Source: Geodermatophilus obscurus
GTDB taxonomy: Bacteria > Actinomycetota > Actinomycetes > Mycobacteriales > Geodermatophilaceae
Assembly (NCBI RefSeq): GCF_900143215.1
Contig: NZ_FRDM01000007.1
Coordinates: 1-64,000, forward strand
Direction: 5' to 3'
DNA length: 64,000 bases
Positions 36,845 through 44,944 of the stretch are shown piece by piece. Each line of letters opens with the position of its first letter. Within the stretch, counting starts at the first letter, position 1. Below the pieces are notes generated by a model. The model was given only the letters and a program-made list of their open reading frames with translations. It did no database searches and was not told the DNA's origin. Position numbers and translations under genes: made by a program.

Positions 36845-37549
36845 TCAGCCGTTGGCCACCCGGCGCGGCTGGTAGACGTCGATGTCGGCGAAGCCGATGT
36901 CGTCGTCGTCCAGGTCCACGACGGCGCTGTTCTGCCAGCCGGCCGGTGCGGCGGTGCGGGCGGCCACGACCCGGCCGGGGCGCAGCGGGTGCACCGGCGC
37001 CAGCGGCAGGCTCGGGTGCGGCAGGCCGACGGTGTGGTGGTGCACCTCCGCGGCCGGCGTCTCCTCGACGGGGGCCGGCCGGGGCGTCGGAACCGGACGG
37101 GCGGCCGGCCGGCGCGTGGTGCGGGCGGCGGCCCGGGCGGCGCGGCGGGCGGCCAGCCGCTCCCGGCGGGCGGCGGCCCGCAGCACCATCAGGTAGGCGA
37201 CCACCGCGAGGTCGAGCACGCCCTGTGCGATCCACAGCCACGGGCTCCAGACCAGCGCGCCCACCAGCGCCAGCAGCGTGAGCGCCACCAGGCCGGCCAG
37301 CGTGCGGCGGCGGACGGCGTGGACGTCGACCCGCAGCTCACCGGAGGTCACCAGCGCCGCCCGGTCGATCGAGACCCGCTCGGTCTCGGCGAAGACGGCG
37401 GGGTCGACCGCCCGACGCCGCTGCAACGTCCGGCCCGCATCCGCCCCCGTGGCGCGAGCCGCCGAGGAGTCACCGCGGGTCACCACCATGGGCACCAGCA
37501 CGACGAACCACAGCACGACCAGAGCGGCCAGCAGTACACCCGAACCCAT
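36845..37549 (-). CDS. glpR: GlpR/SepX-like membrane receptor of the gephyrin-like protein Glp
   Basis: This 234-residue protein has an N-terminal membrane helix (4-23, VLLAALVVLWFVVLVPMVV), followed by GDSSAARATGADAGRTLQRR. A pair of helices lies at about 83-125, and an Ala/Arg-rich helix and disordered C-terminus follow. This arrangement matches Rv0996/SepX/GlpR. In Corynebacterium glutamicum GlpR is the membrane receptor for Glp in cell division and polar growth. The matching Glp gene is at 38334-39776, separated here by rimJ. ATG at 37549. Confidence 0.82.
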   Translation of the reverse strand: MGSGVLLAALVVLWFVVLVPMVVTRGDSSAARATGADAGRTLQRRRAVDPAVFAETERVSIDRAALVTSGELRVDVHAVRRRTLAGLVALTLLALVGALVWSPWLWIAQGVLDLAVVAYLMVLRAAARRERLAARRAARAAARTTRRPAARPVPTPRPAPVEETPAAEVHHHTVGLPHPSLPLAPVHPLRPGRVVAARTAAPAGWQNSAVVDLDDDDIGFADIDVYQPRRVANG

Positions 37550-37704
37550 CTGAGAACACCACCCGTCACACGCGTCACCTGCCGGGCGAAGTTACGGCCT
37601 GCACTCCTCCGTTCGAGGGAGGCGCGCGGCGTGTCCTGGAGTGTCGTGTGACTGGAGTGTCGGCACGGCGGCGTGTCGACCCGGCGACACACCTCCGCCG
37701 GTGG

Positions 37705-38325
37705 TCAGCGTGGTAGGCGCGACTGCCACCGGGCGACCACGCCGCCGGGCACGTCCTCGGCCAGCAGCGCGAAGGTGTCGTGGTCGCGCCAGTCGCCGTC
37801 GATGTCCAGGTACCGGCGCAGCACGCCCTCGTGACGGAAGCCCAGCCGGTGCACCAGCCGCCGGCTCCGCGCGTTCTCGGGACGGATGTCGGCCTGCAGC
37901 CGGTGCAGCCGGGCGGGCCCGAAGGCGTGGTCGCACACCAGCGCCACGGCCAGCGAGGCCATCCCCCGGCCGGCGACGGCGCGGTCGATCCAGTACCCGA
38001 GGTTGCCCGAGCGCAGCGCACCGCGGACGACGTTGTCTATGGTCACCTGCCCGACCAGCCGGCCCTCCACCCGGACGACGAACGGCAGCGACATGCCCAT
38101 CGCGGCCCGGCGCAGCACCGCCCGCCGCATCGCCCGGTACGCCGCCGGGGTGTGCCGCGCCGCCCACGGCCCCGCCGCGGTCGGCTCCCACGGCGCCAGC
38201 CAGTCCTCGTTGGCCCGCCGGACCCGGCTCCACTCCTCGGCGTCCCGCCAGCGCGGCGGGTGCAGCTCGACCGGGCCCCGCACCAGGTGCGCCGGCCACC
38301 CGGGCCGCAGGGCGGGATCGACCAC
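37705..38325 (-). CDS. rimJ: GNAT N-acetyltransferase (RimJ-like)
   Basis: The 206-residue protein belongs to the RimJ/RimL branch. LPFVVRVEGRLVGQVTIDNV, GYWIDRAVAGRGMASLAVAL (acetyl-CoA pyrophosphate loop) and ENARSRRLVHRLGFRHEG are visible. The family acetylates protein N-termini, classically of ribosomal protein S5, or other amines. The GTG at 38325 lies 8 bases after the glp stop, so it is in the galU-glp-rimJ-glpR transcription direction. Confidence 0.88.
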   Translation of the reverse strand: MVDPALRPGWPAHLVRGPVELHPPRWRDAEEWSRVRRANEDWLAPWEPTAAGPWAARHTPAAYRAMRRAVLRRAAMGMSLPFVVRVEGRLVGQVTIDNVVRGALRSGNLGYWIDRAVAGRGMASLAVALVCDHAFGPARLHRLQADIRPENARSRRLVHRLGFRHEGVLRRYLDIDGDWRDHDTFALLAEDVPGGVVARWQSRLPR

Positions 38326-38333
38326 TGCGCCGC

Positions 38334-39776
38334 TCAGCCGCCGAGCAGCAGGGGCATGACGGTGACCAGCCCGCCGGCGGCCACCTCGGTGACGTCCTCG
38401 TCGACCACGATCAGGCAGTTGGCCCGGGCCATCCGCGCCAGCATCGCCTCCTCGTCGGGGCCGCTGCCGTCCGCGAGCGGCTCCACCACGTAGCCGCCGT
38501 CCGGGTGGCGCATGACCTGGCCGTGCAGGTACTGCCGGTAGCCCAGCGGGGAGAGCAGCCGCTCGGCGGCGATCGCCTGCACGGTGCGCCGGAACAGCTG
38601 GCGCTTGCCGAGCATCATCCGGATGGCCGGGCGCACGAACACCTCGAAGGCGACCAGCGCGGCGACCGGCTCGCCGGGCACGCAGATGACCGGCACCGAG
38701 TCCCGCCCGAGGCGACCGAAGGCCTGCACCGGCCCGGGGTGCATCGTCAGCTGCGAGAACTGCATGTGGCCGAGCTCGGCGAGCGCCTCCTGCACCAGGT
38801 CGCCCTCGCTGGGGAAGGTGCCGGCGATGAGCACCAGGTCGCTGCGCAGCAGCTGGCTCTCCAGCACCTCGGAGAGCCGCCGCGGTTCGGTGGGGAGGAT
38901 GCCCCAGCGGTAGGCCTCGGCCCCGGCATCGCGCGCCGCGGCGGCCAGCGCGTAGCTGTTGACGTCCACGACCTGGCCGGGACCCGGCTGCGTGCTGATG
39001 TCGACGAGCTCGCTGCCCGCGGAGAGGACGGCGACCCGCGGCCGCGGCCGCACCTGCACCCGGTCGCGGCCGACCGCGGCGAGCAGGCTGATCTGGGCCG
39101 GGCCGATCGGGGTGCCCACCTGCACCGCGGTGGTGCCCGGCGCGACGTCGTCCCCCGCCCGGCGCACGTAGCTGCCGGCCGACGGGCCGGCGTGCACGGC
39201 GACCTCCGCCATGCCGCCGTCGGTCCACACCCCCGGGACGACGACGTCCGCGCCGGCCGGCAGCATCGCGCCGGCGGCCACCTTCTGCGCCATGCCCGGA
39301 CCGATCGACGCGGGGCCGGTGGGACCGGCGACGGTCTCGCCCACCACCGAGAGCCGGGCCGGCTCGGCGGGGGTGGCGCCCTCGACGTCCATCGCGCGGG
39401 CGGCGTAGCCGTCGAGCGCGGCCTGGTCGAAGGCCGGCAGCGCGCGCTGGCTGACCACCTCCTCGGCGCAGAGCAGGCCCTGCGCGTCGAGGACGGCCAG
39501 CTCGATCGGGTCCGGCTGGGGCACGGCCGAGAGGATCTCGTCGAGGTGCTGCTCCACGCTGCGCGGCGGCGCCGGCTCGACCGCGGCGGGCGGCGGCGGC
39601 ACGGCGCCGCGGTCGATCGCCGTCGTCTCGTGCACGGGCGCCCCCACGGCGGGCTCGACGGCGGGTGACGGCGCCGGCACGTCCCGCACCGCGGTGCCCC
39701 GGCGCCGGTCCAGCGCCGTGGTGTCCCGGTACCCGGGGACCGTCCCGTCCCTACCGTCCTCCGTCACGCCCACCAC
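38334..39776 (-). CDS. glp: Gephyrin-like molybdotransferase Glp (MoeA family)
   Basis: The protein has 480 residues. MoeA core domains start near residue 75 (VEQHLDEILSAV; ALPAFDQAALDGYAARAMD; VAAGAMLPAGADVVV) and run to the end (HPGPVQAFGRLG, CVPGEPVAALVAFEVFVRP). The first 70 residues are an extra disordered tail. The molybdopterin-site loop, GGVSVGD-like in true MoeA, reads AGTFPSEGD here, and PGNP is PGEP. This supports the non-canonical Glp branch that acts in cell division with GlpR rather than only in cofactor synthesis. GTG start at 39776, with nearby alternative GTGs. Neighbours are galU and rimJ, as in mycobacteria. Confidence 0.85.
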   Translation of the reverse strand: MVGVTEDGRDGTVPGYRDTTALDRRRGTAVRDVPAPSPAVEPAVGAPVHETTAIDRGAVPPPPAAVEPAPPRSVEQHLDEILSAVPQPDPIELAVLDAQGLLCAEEVVSQRALPAFDQAALDGYAARAMDVEGATPAEPARLSVVGETVAGPTGPASIGPGMAQKVAAGAMLPAGADVVVPGVWTDGGMAEVAVHAGPSAGSYVRRAGDDVAPGTTAVQVGTPIGPAQISLLAAVGRDRVQVRPRPRVAVLSAGSELVDISTQPGPGQVVDVNSYALAAAARDAGAEAYRWGILPTEPRRLSEVLESQLLRSDLVLIAGTFPSEGDLVQEALAELGHMQFSQLTMHPGPVQAFGRLGRDSVPVICVPGEPVAALVAFEVFVRPAIRMMLGKRQLFRRTVQAIAAERLLSPLGYRQYLHGQVMRHPDGGYVVEPLADGSGPDEEAMLARMARANCLIVVDEDVTEVAAGGLVTVMPLLLGG

Positions 39777-39807
39777 GGGGGTCGATGCTCCCCCTGCGGA
39801 CCTCCGC

Positions 39808-40737
39808 TCAGGCCTCCGACGCGCCCGCGGCAGGCAGGTCGGCCACGAACTCGGCCAGCCAGGTGCGGAAGCCGGGGCCGAGGTCCTCGCGCTCGCTGGC
39901 CAGCTGGACGACGGCCTTGAGGTAGTCCAGCCGGTCGCCGGTGTCGTAGCGGCGGCCCGAGAACACCACCCCGTGCACCGGCTCGCCGCGCTCGACGAGG
40001 GTGGCCAGGGCGTCGGTCAGCTGGATCTCGCCGCCGCGGCCGGGTGCGGTCTCGCGCAGGACGTCGAAGACCTCGGGGGCCAGCACGTAGCGGCCGATGA
40101 TCGCCAGGCTGCTCGGCGCCTCGTCGACCGGCGGCTTCTCGACCAGGCCGGTGACCGCGACGACCGCGCCGTCGTCCGAGGGGCCCCCCGCGGGCTCGAC
40201 GGCGACCGCGCCGTACTTGTCGATGTTCTCCCGGCCGACGTCGAGCAGCGCCACCACTGAGCCGCCGTGCTCGGCCTGCACCTGCAGCATCTGCTCGAGC
40301 AGGTGGTCGCGGGCGTCGATGATGTCGTCGCCGAGCAGGACGGCGAACGGCTCGTCCCCGACGAAGGCGGCGGCCTGCAGCACCGCGTGACCGAGCCCGC
40401 GCGCCTCGCCCTGGCGGACGAAGTGCACCTGGGCGACCTCGGTGGAGGCGTGCACGGCCGCGAGCCGGGCGGCGTCGCCCTTCTTCTCCAGCGCGGCCTC
40501 GATCTCGGGCTGGCGGTCGAAGAAGTCCTCGATCGCGGCCTTGTTGCGGCCGGTGACCATGAGCACCTCGCCGAGCCCGGCGCGGGCGGCCTCCTCGACG
40601 ATGTACTGGAGCGCGGGCCGGTCGACCACCGGCAGCAGCTCCTTGGGCACCGCCTTGGTGGCCGGCAGGAATCGGGTCCCCATCCCGGCGACGGGGATGA
40701 CGGCCTTCCGCGTCGGGCGGGTGCTCGGAGTCGGCAT
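39808..40737 (-). CDS. galU: UTP-glucose-1-phosphate uridylyltransferase
   Basis: The protein has 309 residues. AVIPVAGMGTRFLPATKAVP then KELLPVVDRPALQYIVEEA at the N-terminus is the GalU nucleotide-binding signature. LLGDDIID and LVEKPPVDEAPS follow. It makes UDP-glucose, which the UDP-glucose dehydrogenase at 9796 uses. ATG at 40737 with a -10 box seven bases upstream and no ribosome site, so it is probably leaderless. Confidence 0.96.
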   Translation of the reverse strand: MPTPSTRPTRKAVIPVAGMGTRFLPATKAVPKELLPVVDRPALQYIVEEAARAGLGEVLMVTGRNKAAIEDFFDRQPEIEAALEKKGDAARLAAVHASTEVAQVHFVRQGEARGLGHAVLQAAAFVGDEPFAVLLGDDIIDARDHLLEQMLQVQAEHGGSVVALLDVGRENIDKYGAVAVEPAGGPSDDGAVVAVTGLVEKPPVDEAPSSLAIIGRYVLAPEVFDVLRETAPGRGGEIQLTDALATLVERGEPVHGVVFSGRRYDTGDRLDYLKAVVQLASEREDLGPGFRTWLAEFVADLPAAGASEA

Positions 40738-40744
40738 GCGCGCG

Positions 40745-40750
40745 AGCCTA
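40745..40750 (-). promoter_or_regulatory. Leaderless -10 box (TAGGCT) for galU
   Basis: TAGGCT on the minus strand ends 7 bases before the galU ATG, so the transcript should begin at the start codon. Confidence 0.55.
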
Positions 40751-40896
40751 GTGATCCGGTCCGGACCCCTCCCGCGCGGTCGGGCGGGACGCCACCGGGA
40801 CGGATGAGCGGGTCGTCGTCGGCGACACGCGCGCGGACACGCCGACCACGCCACCCGTGCGGAGGCGATCCGACCGGGACGTCCAGGCCGGCTGGC

Positions 40897-40902
40897 TAGC
40901 CT
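40897..40902 (+). promoter_or_regulatory. Leaderless -10 box (TAGCCT) for the cyclo-ligase gene
   Basis: TAGCCT ends 6 bases before the GTG at 40909, mirroring the divergent galU promoter. There is no ribosome site. Confidence 0.5.
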
Positions 40903-40908
40903 TCGGCG

Positions 40909-41493
40909 GTGACCTCCCCGGACGACGTGACCGAGGCCAAGGTCGCCCTCCGCGCGCGGTTCCTCGCCCGCCGGGAGGCCCGCCCCGCCGAGGAGCGCGT
41001 CGCCGCCGCCGCCGCGATCACCACCGCCCTGCTGCGCGGCCTGGCCGGCACGCGGACGCTGGCCGCCTTCGCCCCCGACCCGACCGAGCCCGGCGCGGGC
41101 CGGCTGCCGGCGGCCTTCACCCAGCTGCGCTCGCGGGTGCTGCTCCCGGTGGTGCCGGGCGACGGCAGCGAGCTGTCCTGGGCCGTCGACACCGGCCGGC
41201 TGGCCCCGGGCCGCTTCGGGCTGCTGGAGCCGGTCGGCCCGCGGCTGGGACCGACCGCGATCGGCGCGGCGGAGGTCGTCGTCGTCCCGGCAGTGGCGGT
41301 GGACCGGACCGGGGTGCGCCTGGGCCGTGGCGGCGGCTACTACGACCGCGCGCTGCGGCACGTCCGGCCCGACGCGCGACTGGTGGCCCTCGTCTTCGAC
41401 GACGAGCTGGTCGACGAGCTCCCGGTGGAGCCGCACGACAAGCGGGTCACCGCGGTGGTGACCCCCTCGAGCGGCTGGCTCGACCTGACCTGA
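40909..41493 (+). CDS. 5-formyltetrahydrofolate cyclo-ligase
   Basis: The 194-residue protein has the N-terminal basic helix KVALRARFLARREARPAEE, RVLLPVVPGD, VVVVPAVAVDRTGVRLGRGG and GYYDRALR with the ATP/Mg-binding Gly/Asp residues. It converts 5-formyl-THF to 5,10-methenyl-THF using ATP. It is divergent from galU, as Rv0992c/Rv0993 in M. tuberculosis. Confidence 0.93.
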   Translation: MTSPDDVTEAKVALRARFLARREARPAEERVAAAAAITTALLRGLAGTRTLAAFAPDPTEPGAGRLPAAFTQLRSRVLLPVVPGDGSELSWAVDTGRLAPGRFGLLEPVGPRLGPTAIGAAEVVVVPAVAVDRTGVRLGRGGGYYDRALRHVRPDARLVALVFDDELVDELPVEPHDKRVTAVVTPSSGWLDLT

Positions 41494-41698
41494 CCTGGGC
41501 CGGCCCCGGCCGTCGTCGTCGGCTAGCAGCGGGACGCCGGGCCGAGGACGTCCGGACGACGAGCTCACCGGGCGCGGACACCGCCCCCTGCTGCATGCTC
41601 TCGGCGTGGTGAGTGACCAGTGCCCCCGGCCCTGGTGGCTGGACCACTGGTCCACCGAGGCGAGGTGTCCCCGTCCTCCGACGCCGTAGGAGCCGCTC

Positions 41699-43039
41699 GT
41701 GTCACCGGAGATCGTCACCATCCTGGCGCTCGTCGTGATCTTCGCGATCGCGACGTTCCTGCCGATCAACATGGGCGCACTGGCGTTCGTGGCCGCGTTC
41801 ATCGTCGGCACCCTGTCGGTCGGGCTGAGCACCGACGACATCCTCGCCGGCTTCCCCGCCGAGCTGGTGCTGACGCTCATCGGCGTCACCTACCTGTTCG
41901 CCATCGCGCAGAACAACGGGACCGTGGACCTGCTGGTGCGCGGCGCCGTGAAGCTCGTCGGCGGCCACGTCGCCGCCATCCCGTGGATCATGTTCTTCAT
42001 CACCGCGGTGCTCACGGCGATCGGCGCGCTGTCCCCCGCCGCCGTCGCGATCATCGCCCCGATCGCGCTCACCTTCGCCGCGCGGCACGGGATCAGCCCG
42101 CTCCTCATGGGCATGATGGTCATCCACGGCGCGCAGGGCGGCGGCTTCTCCCCCATCAGCGTCTACGGCGTCACGGTGAACGACATCGTCGAGGAAGCCG
42201 GCCTGCCGGGCAGCTCGATCCAGGTCTTCCTCGGCAGCCTGTTCTTCAACCTGGCGATCGCCCTGGTGCTGTTCGTCGTGCTGGGCGGCCGGAAGCTGCT
42301 GGGGCGGAAGGTGGCGGCCGCACCGTTGGAGCGCGTCGAGCACGCCCACGGCACCGTGGTCCGGGGCCACGGCGCCGCCCCGGGACCGGCGGTCGGCGGC
42401 GACGACGACGAGCACATCCACCCCGACGTCGCCCAGCCGGTGCGGTTCGAGCAGATCCTCACGCTGATCGGTCTGGCGGTCGTCGCCGTCCTGGCGCTGG
42501 TCTTCGATCTCGACATCGGGTTCGTCTCGATCTCCGTGGCCGTCGTCCTGGCGCTGTTCGCCGCCCAGCAGCACAAGGGCGCGGTCGCCCAGATCAGCTG
42601 GAGCACCATCCTGCTGATCGCCGGGGTGCTCACCTTCGTCTTCGTGCTGCAGGAGGCGGGCACCATCGACTACGTCGGCGAGGCGGTCACCGGGATCGGC
42701 GCGCCCCTGCTCGTGGCCCTGCTGCTCTGCTACATCGGCGCGGTGGTGTCGGCGTTCGCGTCGTCCGTCGCGATCATCGCCGTGGCCATCGCGCTCGCCG
42801 TGCCCTTCCTGCAGGGCGGGGACATCGCGGCCGTGGGCGTGGTGGTCGCCCTGTCCGTCGCCTCGACCATCGTCGACGTGAGCCCGTTCTCGACGAACGG
42901 CGCGCTGGTCCTGGCCAATGCGCAGGACGTGGACAAGGACCGCTTCTACAAGCAGATCCTGGCGTACGCCGCGATCGTCGTGGTCGTCGGTCCGCTGCTG
43001 GCCTGGCTGACCTTCGTCGTCGTCCCCTCGTTCTTCTGA
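41699..43039 (+). CDS. SLC13/MatC-like dicarboxylate permease
   Basis: This 446-residue transporter has about 11-12 membrane helices. The N-terminal LPINMGALAFVAAFIVGTLS, GVTYLFAIAQNNGTVDLLVR and GALSPAAVAIIAPIAL resemble the dicarboxylate carrier MatC domain. A His/Asp-rich cytoplasmic loop (about 215-250: HAHGTVVRGHG, GGDDDEHIHPD) divides the halves. It is expected to carry malonate, succinate or related acids. GTG at 41699 with AGGAG six bases upstream. A CaiB-type CoA-transferase starts 20 bases after its stop, suggesting uptake followed by CoA activation. Confidence 0.82.
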   Translation: MSPEIVTILALVVIFAIATFLPINMGALAFVAAFIVGTLSVGLSTDDILAGFPAELVLTLIGVTYLFAIAQNNGTVDLLVRGAVKLVGGHVAAIPWIMFFITAVLTAIGALSPAAVAIIAPIALTFAARHGISPLLMGMMVIHGAQGGGFSPISVYGVTVNDIVEEAGLPGSSIQVFLGSLFFNLAIALVLFVVLGGRKLLGRKVAAAPLERVEHAHGTVVRGHGAAPGPAVGGDDDEHIHPDVAQPVRFEQILTLIGLAVVAVLALVFDLDIGFVSISVAVVLALFAAQQHKGAVAQISWSTILLIAGVLTFVFVLQEAGTIDYVGEAVTGIGAPLLVALLLCYIGAVVSAFASSVAIIAVAIALAVPFLQGGDIAAVGVVVALSVASTIVDVSPFSTNGALVLANAQDVDKDRFYKQILAYAAIVVVVGPLLAWLTFVVVPSFF

Positions 43040-43059
43040 TCGGAGCTGTGATCCGAACC

Positions 43060-44238
43060 ATGTCCGGACCACTCGACGGGATCCTCGTCGTCGACCTGAC
43101 CCGCGCCCTCGCCGGGCCGCACGCCGGGATGATGCTCGGCGACCTCGGCGCCCGCGTCATCAAGGTGGAGAACCCCGGCAGCGGGGACGACACCCGCGGC
43201 TGGGGGCCGCCGTTCCTCCAGCCGGAAGGAGCTGACCGGGAGTCGACCTACTTCCTGTCGACCAACCGCAACAAGGAGTCGGTCACCCTCGATCTCAAGG
43301 ACGACGGCGACAAGGAGCTGCTGCGCGAGCTCGTCCGCCGCGCCGACGTGCTGCTGGAGAACTTCCGGCCGGGCACGCTCGCCCGGCTGGGCTTCGGCAC
43401 CGAGGTGCTCGAGCAGCTCAACCCGCGGCTGGTCACCCTCTCGATCAGCGGCTTCGGCCACGACGGCCCCGAGGGCGGGCGGGCCGGCTACGACCAGATC
43501 GCCCAGGGCGAGGGCGGGCTGATGTCCCTGACCGGGGCCGGCCCGGAGGACCCGCAGCGGGTCGGCGTCCCGATCGCCGACCTGCTGGCCGGCATGTACG
43601 GCGCCTACGGGGTGCTCGCGGCGCTGATCGAGCGGCAGCGGACCGGCCGCGGCCAGGTGGTGCGCACCTCCCTGCTGGCGGCCATCGTCGGCGTGCACGC
43701 CTTCCAGGGCACCCGGTGGACGGTGGCCGGCGAGGTCGGCCGCGCGCAGGGCAACCACCACCCCTCGATCGCGCCGTACGGCCTGTTCCACTGCAGGGAC
43801 GGGAGCGTGCAGCTCTCCTGCGGCTCGGAGGGGCTGTGGCGGCGGCTGTGCACCGAGTTCGGCCTCGACCCGGCGGCGCCGGGGCTGGCCACCAACAGCG
43901 AGCGCGTCGCCAACCGGGCACAGGTGATCGAGCTGCTGGAGCGCGCGTTCGCCGACCACACCCCCGAGGAGTTGCTGGCCCGGCTGGCCGACGCCGGCAT
44001 CCCGGCCGGCAAGGTGCGCACGCTCGACGAGGTCTACACCTGGGACCAGACGCTGTCGCAGGGCCTGCTGGTCGACGTCGAGCACGCCACGCTCGGCCGG
44101 CTGCAGCTGCCCGGCCCGCCGCTGCGCTTCTTCGCCCCGGGTCCCGACGGCGAGAGCGAGACCACCCGCCGCGAGCACGCCGCGCCGCCGGTGCTGGGAT
44201 CGTCCGACGAGGAGATCCGGGCCTGGCTGGCGCAGTGA
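43060..44238 (+). CDS. CaiB/BaiF family (class III) CoA-transferase
   Basis: The 392-residue protein has the start GILVVDLTRALAGPHAGMML, GARVIKVENPGSGDDTR, LDLKDDGDKELLRELVRRAD, LLENFRPGTLARLG and GYDQIAQGEGGLMSLTG; the last has the Asp that forms the aspartyl-CoA thioester intermediate. It moves CoA between carboxylic acids. ATG at 43060 or GTG at 43048 (closer to GGAG). It is in the same transcription unit as the MatC-like permease, so a dicarboxylate is a likely acceptor; this is inference. Confidence 0.9.
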   Translation: MSGPLDGILVVDLTRALAGPHAGMMLGDLGARVIKVENPGSGDDTRGWGPPFLQPEGADRESTYFLSTNRNKESVTLDLKDDGDKELLRELVRRADVLLENFRPGTLARLGFGTEVLEQLNPRLVTLSISGFGHDGPEGGRAGYDQIAQGEGGLMSLTGAGPEDPQRVGVPIADLLAGMYGAYGVLAALIERQRTGRGQVVRTSLLAAIVGVHAFQGTRWTVAGEVGRAQGNHHPSIAPYGLFHCRDGSVQLSCGSEGLWRRLCTEFGLDPAAPGLATNSERVANRAQVIELLERAFADHTPEELLARLADAGIPAGKVRTLDEVYTWDQTLSQGLLVDVEHATLGRLQLPGPPLRFFAPGPDGESETTRREHAAPPVLGSSDEEIRAWLAQ

Positions 44239-44264
44239 CGGACAGCGGCAGCGGCTGGGCGCCC

Positions 44265-44280
44265 CCGGCGCAAACGCCGG
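44265..44280 (+). terminator. Small hairpin after the CoA-transferase gene
   Basis: ccggcg-caaa-cgccgg, 27 bases after the stop. Confidence 0.4.
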
Positions 44281-44311
44281 CGCTGTCTGCGGCTTCCGCC
44301 AGCCGGCGACG

Positions 44312-44417
44312 GCTCCCGCCACTGTCAGCCGGCGAGCACACCGGCCGGCTTCCGCACCGCGGTCCGCTCCTCGCTCGCTGGCGCTCGCTGCGATGCTCCC
44401 GCGGCTGTCAGCCGGCG
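44312..44417. repeat. 23-base direct repeat bracketing an inserted GAGCG-type repeat at the marR 3' end
   Basis: gctcccgc-xx-ctgtcagccggcg occurs at 44312-44334 and 44395-44417 (21 of 23 identical). The second copy holds the marR stop codon. Between them lies ccgctcctcgctcgctggcg then ctcgctgcgatgctc, the reverse complement of the repeat at 23207-23243. Confidence 0.65.
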
Positions 44418-44899
44418 TCCGCGCCCTCCCGCAGACGCAGGCTGTGGTCGGGGTCGAGGCGATCGAGGACCGCCTGCAGCGCGTTCCCGAGGGCGCGGAC
44501 CTGCTCGTCGGTGAGCGGGTCGAACAGCGCCGAGCGGACGGCCTCGGCGTGGCCGGGCGCGACCGACCGGACGACCTCCCAGCCCGCGTCGGTCAGCACG
44601 GCGACGTTGCCCCGGCCGTCCTCGGGCGAGGGCTCGCGGCGCACCCAGCCGCGCTCCTCCAGGCGGGCGACGGTGTGGGACAGCCGGCTCTGCGACTGGT
44701 TGGCCCGCCGCGCCAGATCGCTCATCCGCCGGCTGCGGCCGGGCGCCTCGGACAGCATGGCGAGGACGACGTAGGCGGCGTGGCTGAGGCCGGCGTCGCG
44801 CTGGAGCTGGGCGTCCAGCACCCGGGGGAGCAGCTCGGAGACGCTCAGCCACGTCCGCCAGGTCCGCTGCTGCTCCTCGTCGAGCCACCGCTGCGCCAC
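44408..44899 (-). CDS. MarR family transcriptional regulator
   Basis: The 163-residue protein has the winged helix LLPRVLDAQLQRDAGLSHAA, RRMSDLARRANQSQSRLSHT (recognition helix), VARLEERGWVRREPSPEDGR (wing, with the conserved DxR) and ends in a long helix. Target and ligand are unknown. It starts 46 bases after the phosphatase gene on the same strand and converges with the CoA-transferase. Confidence 0.92.
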   Translation of the reverse strand: MAQRWLDEEQQRTWRTWLSVSELLPRVLDAQLQRDAGLSHAAYVVLAMLSEAPGRSRRMSDLARRANQSQSRLSHTVARLEERGWVRREPSPEDGRGNVAVLTDAGWEVVRSVAPGHAEAVRSALFDPLTDEQVRALGNALQAVLDRLDPDHSLRLREGADAG

Positions 44900-44944
44900 A
44901 TCCGGAACCGTACTGGTGAGCGAGCCGGCTCCGGCCTGCCAGAA

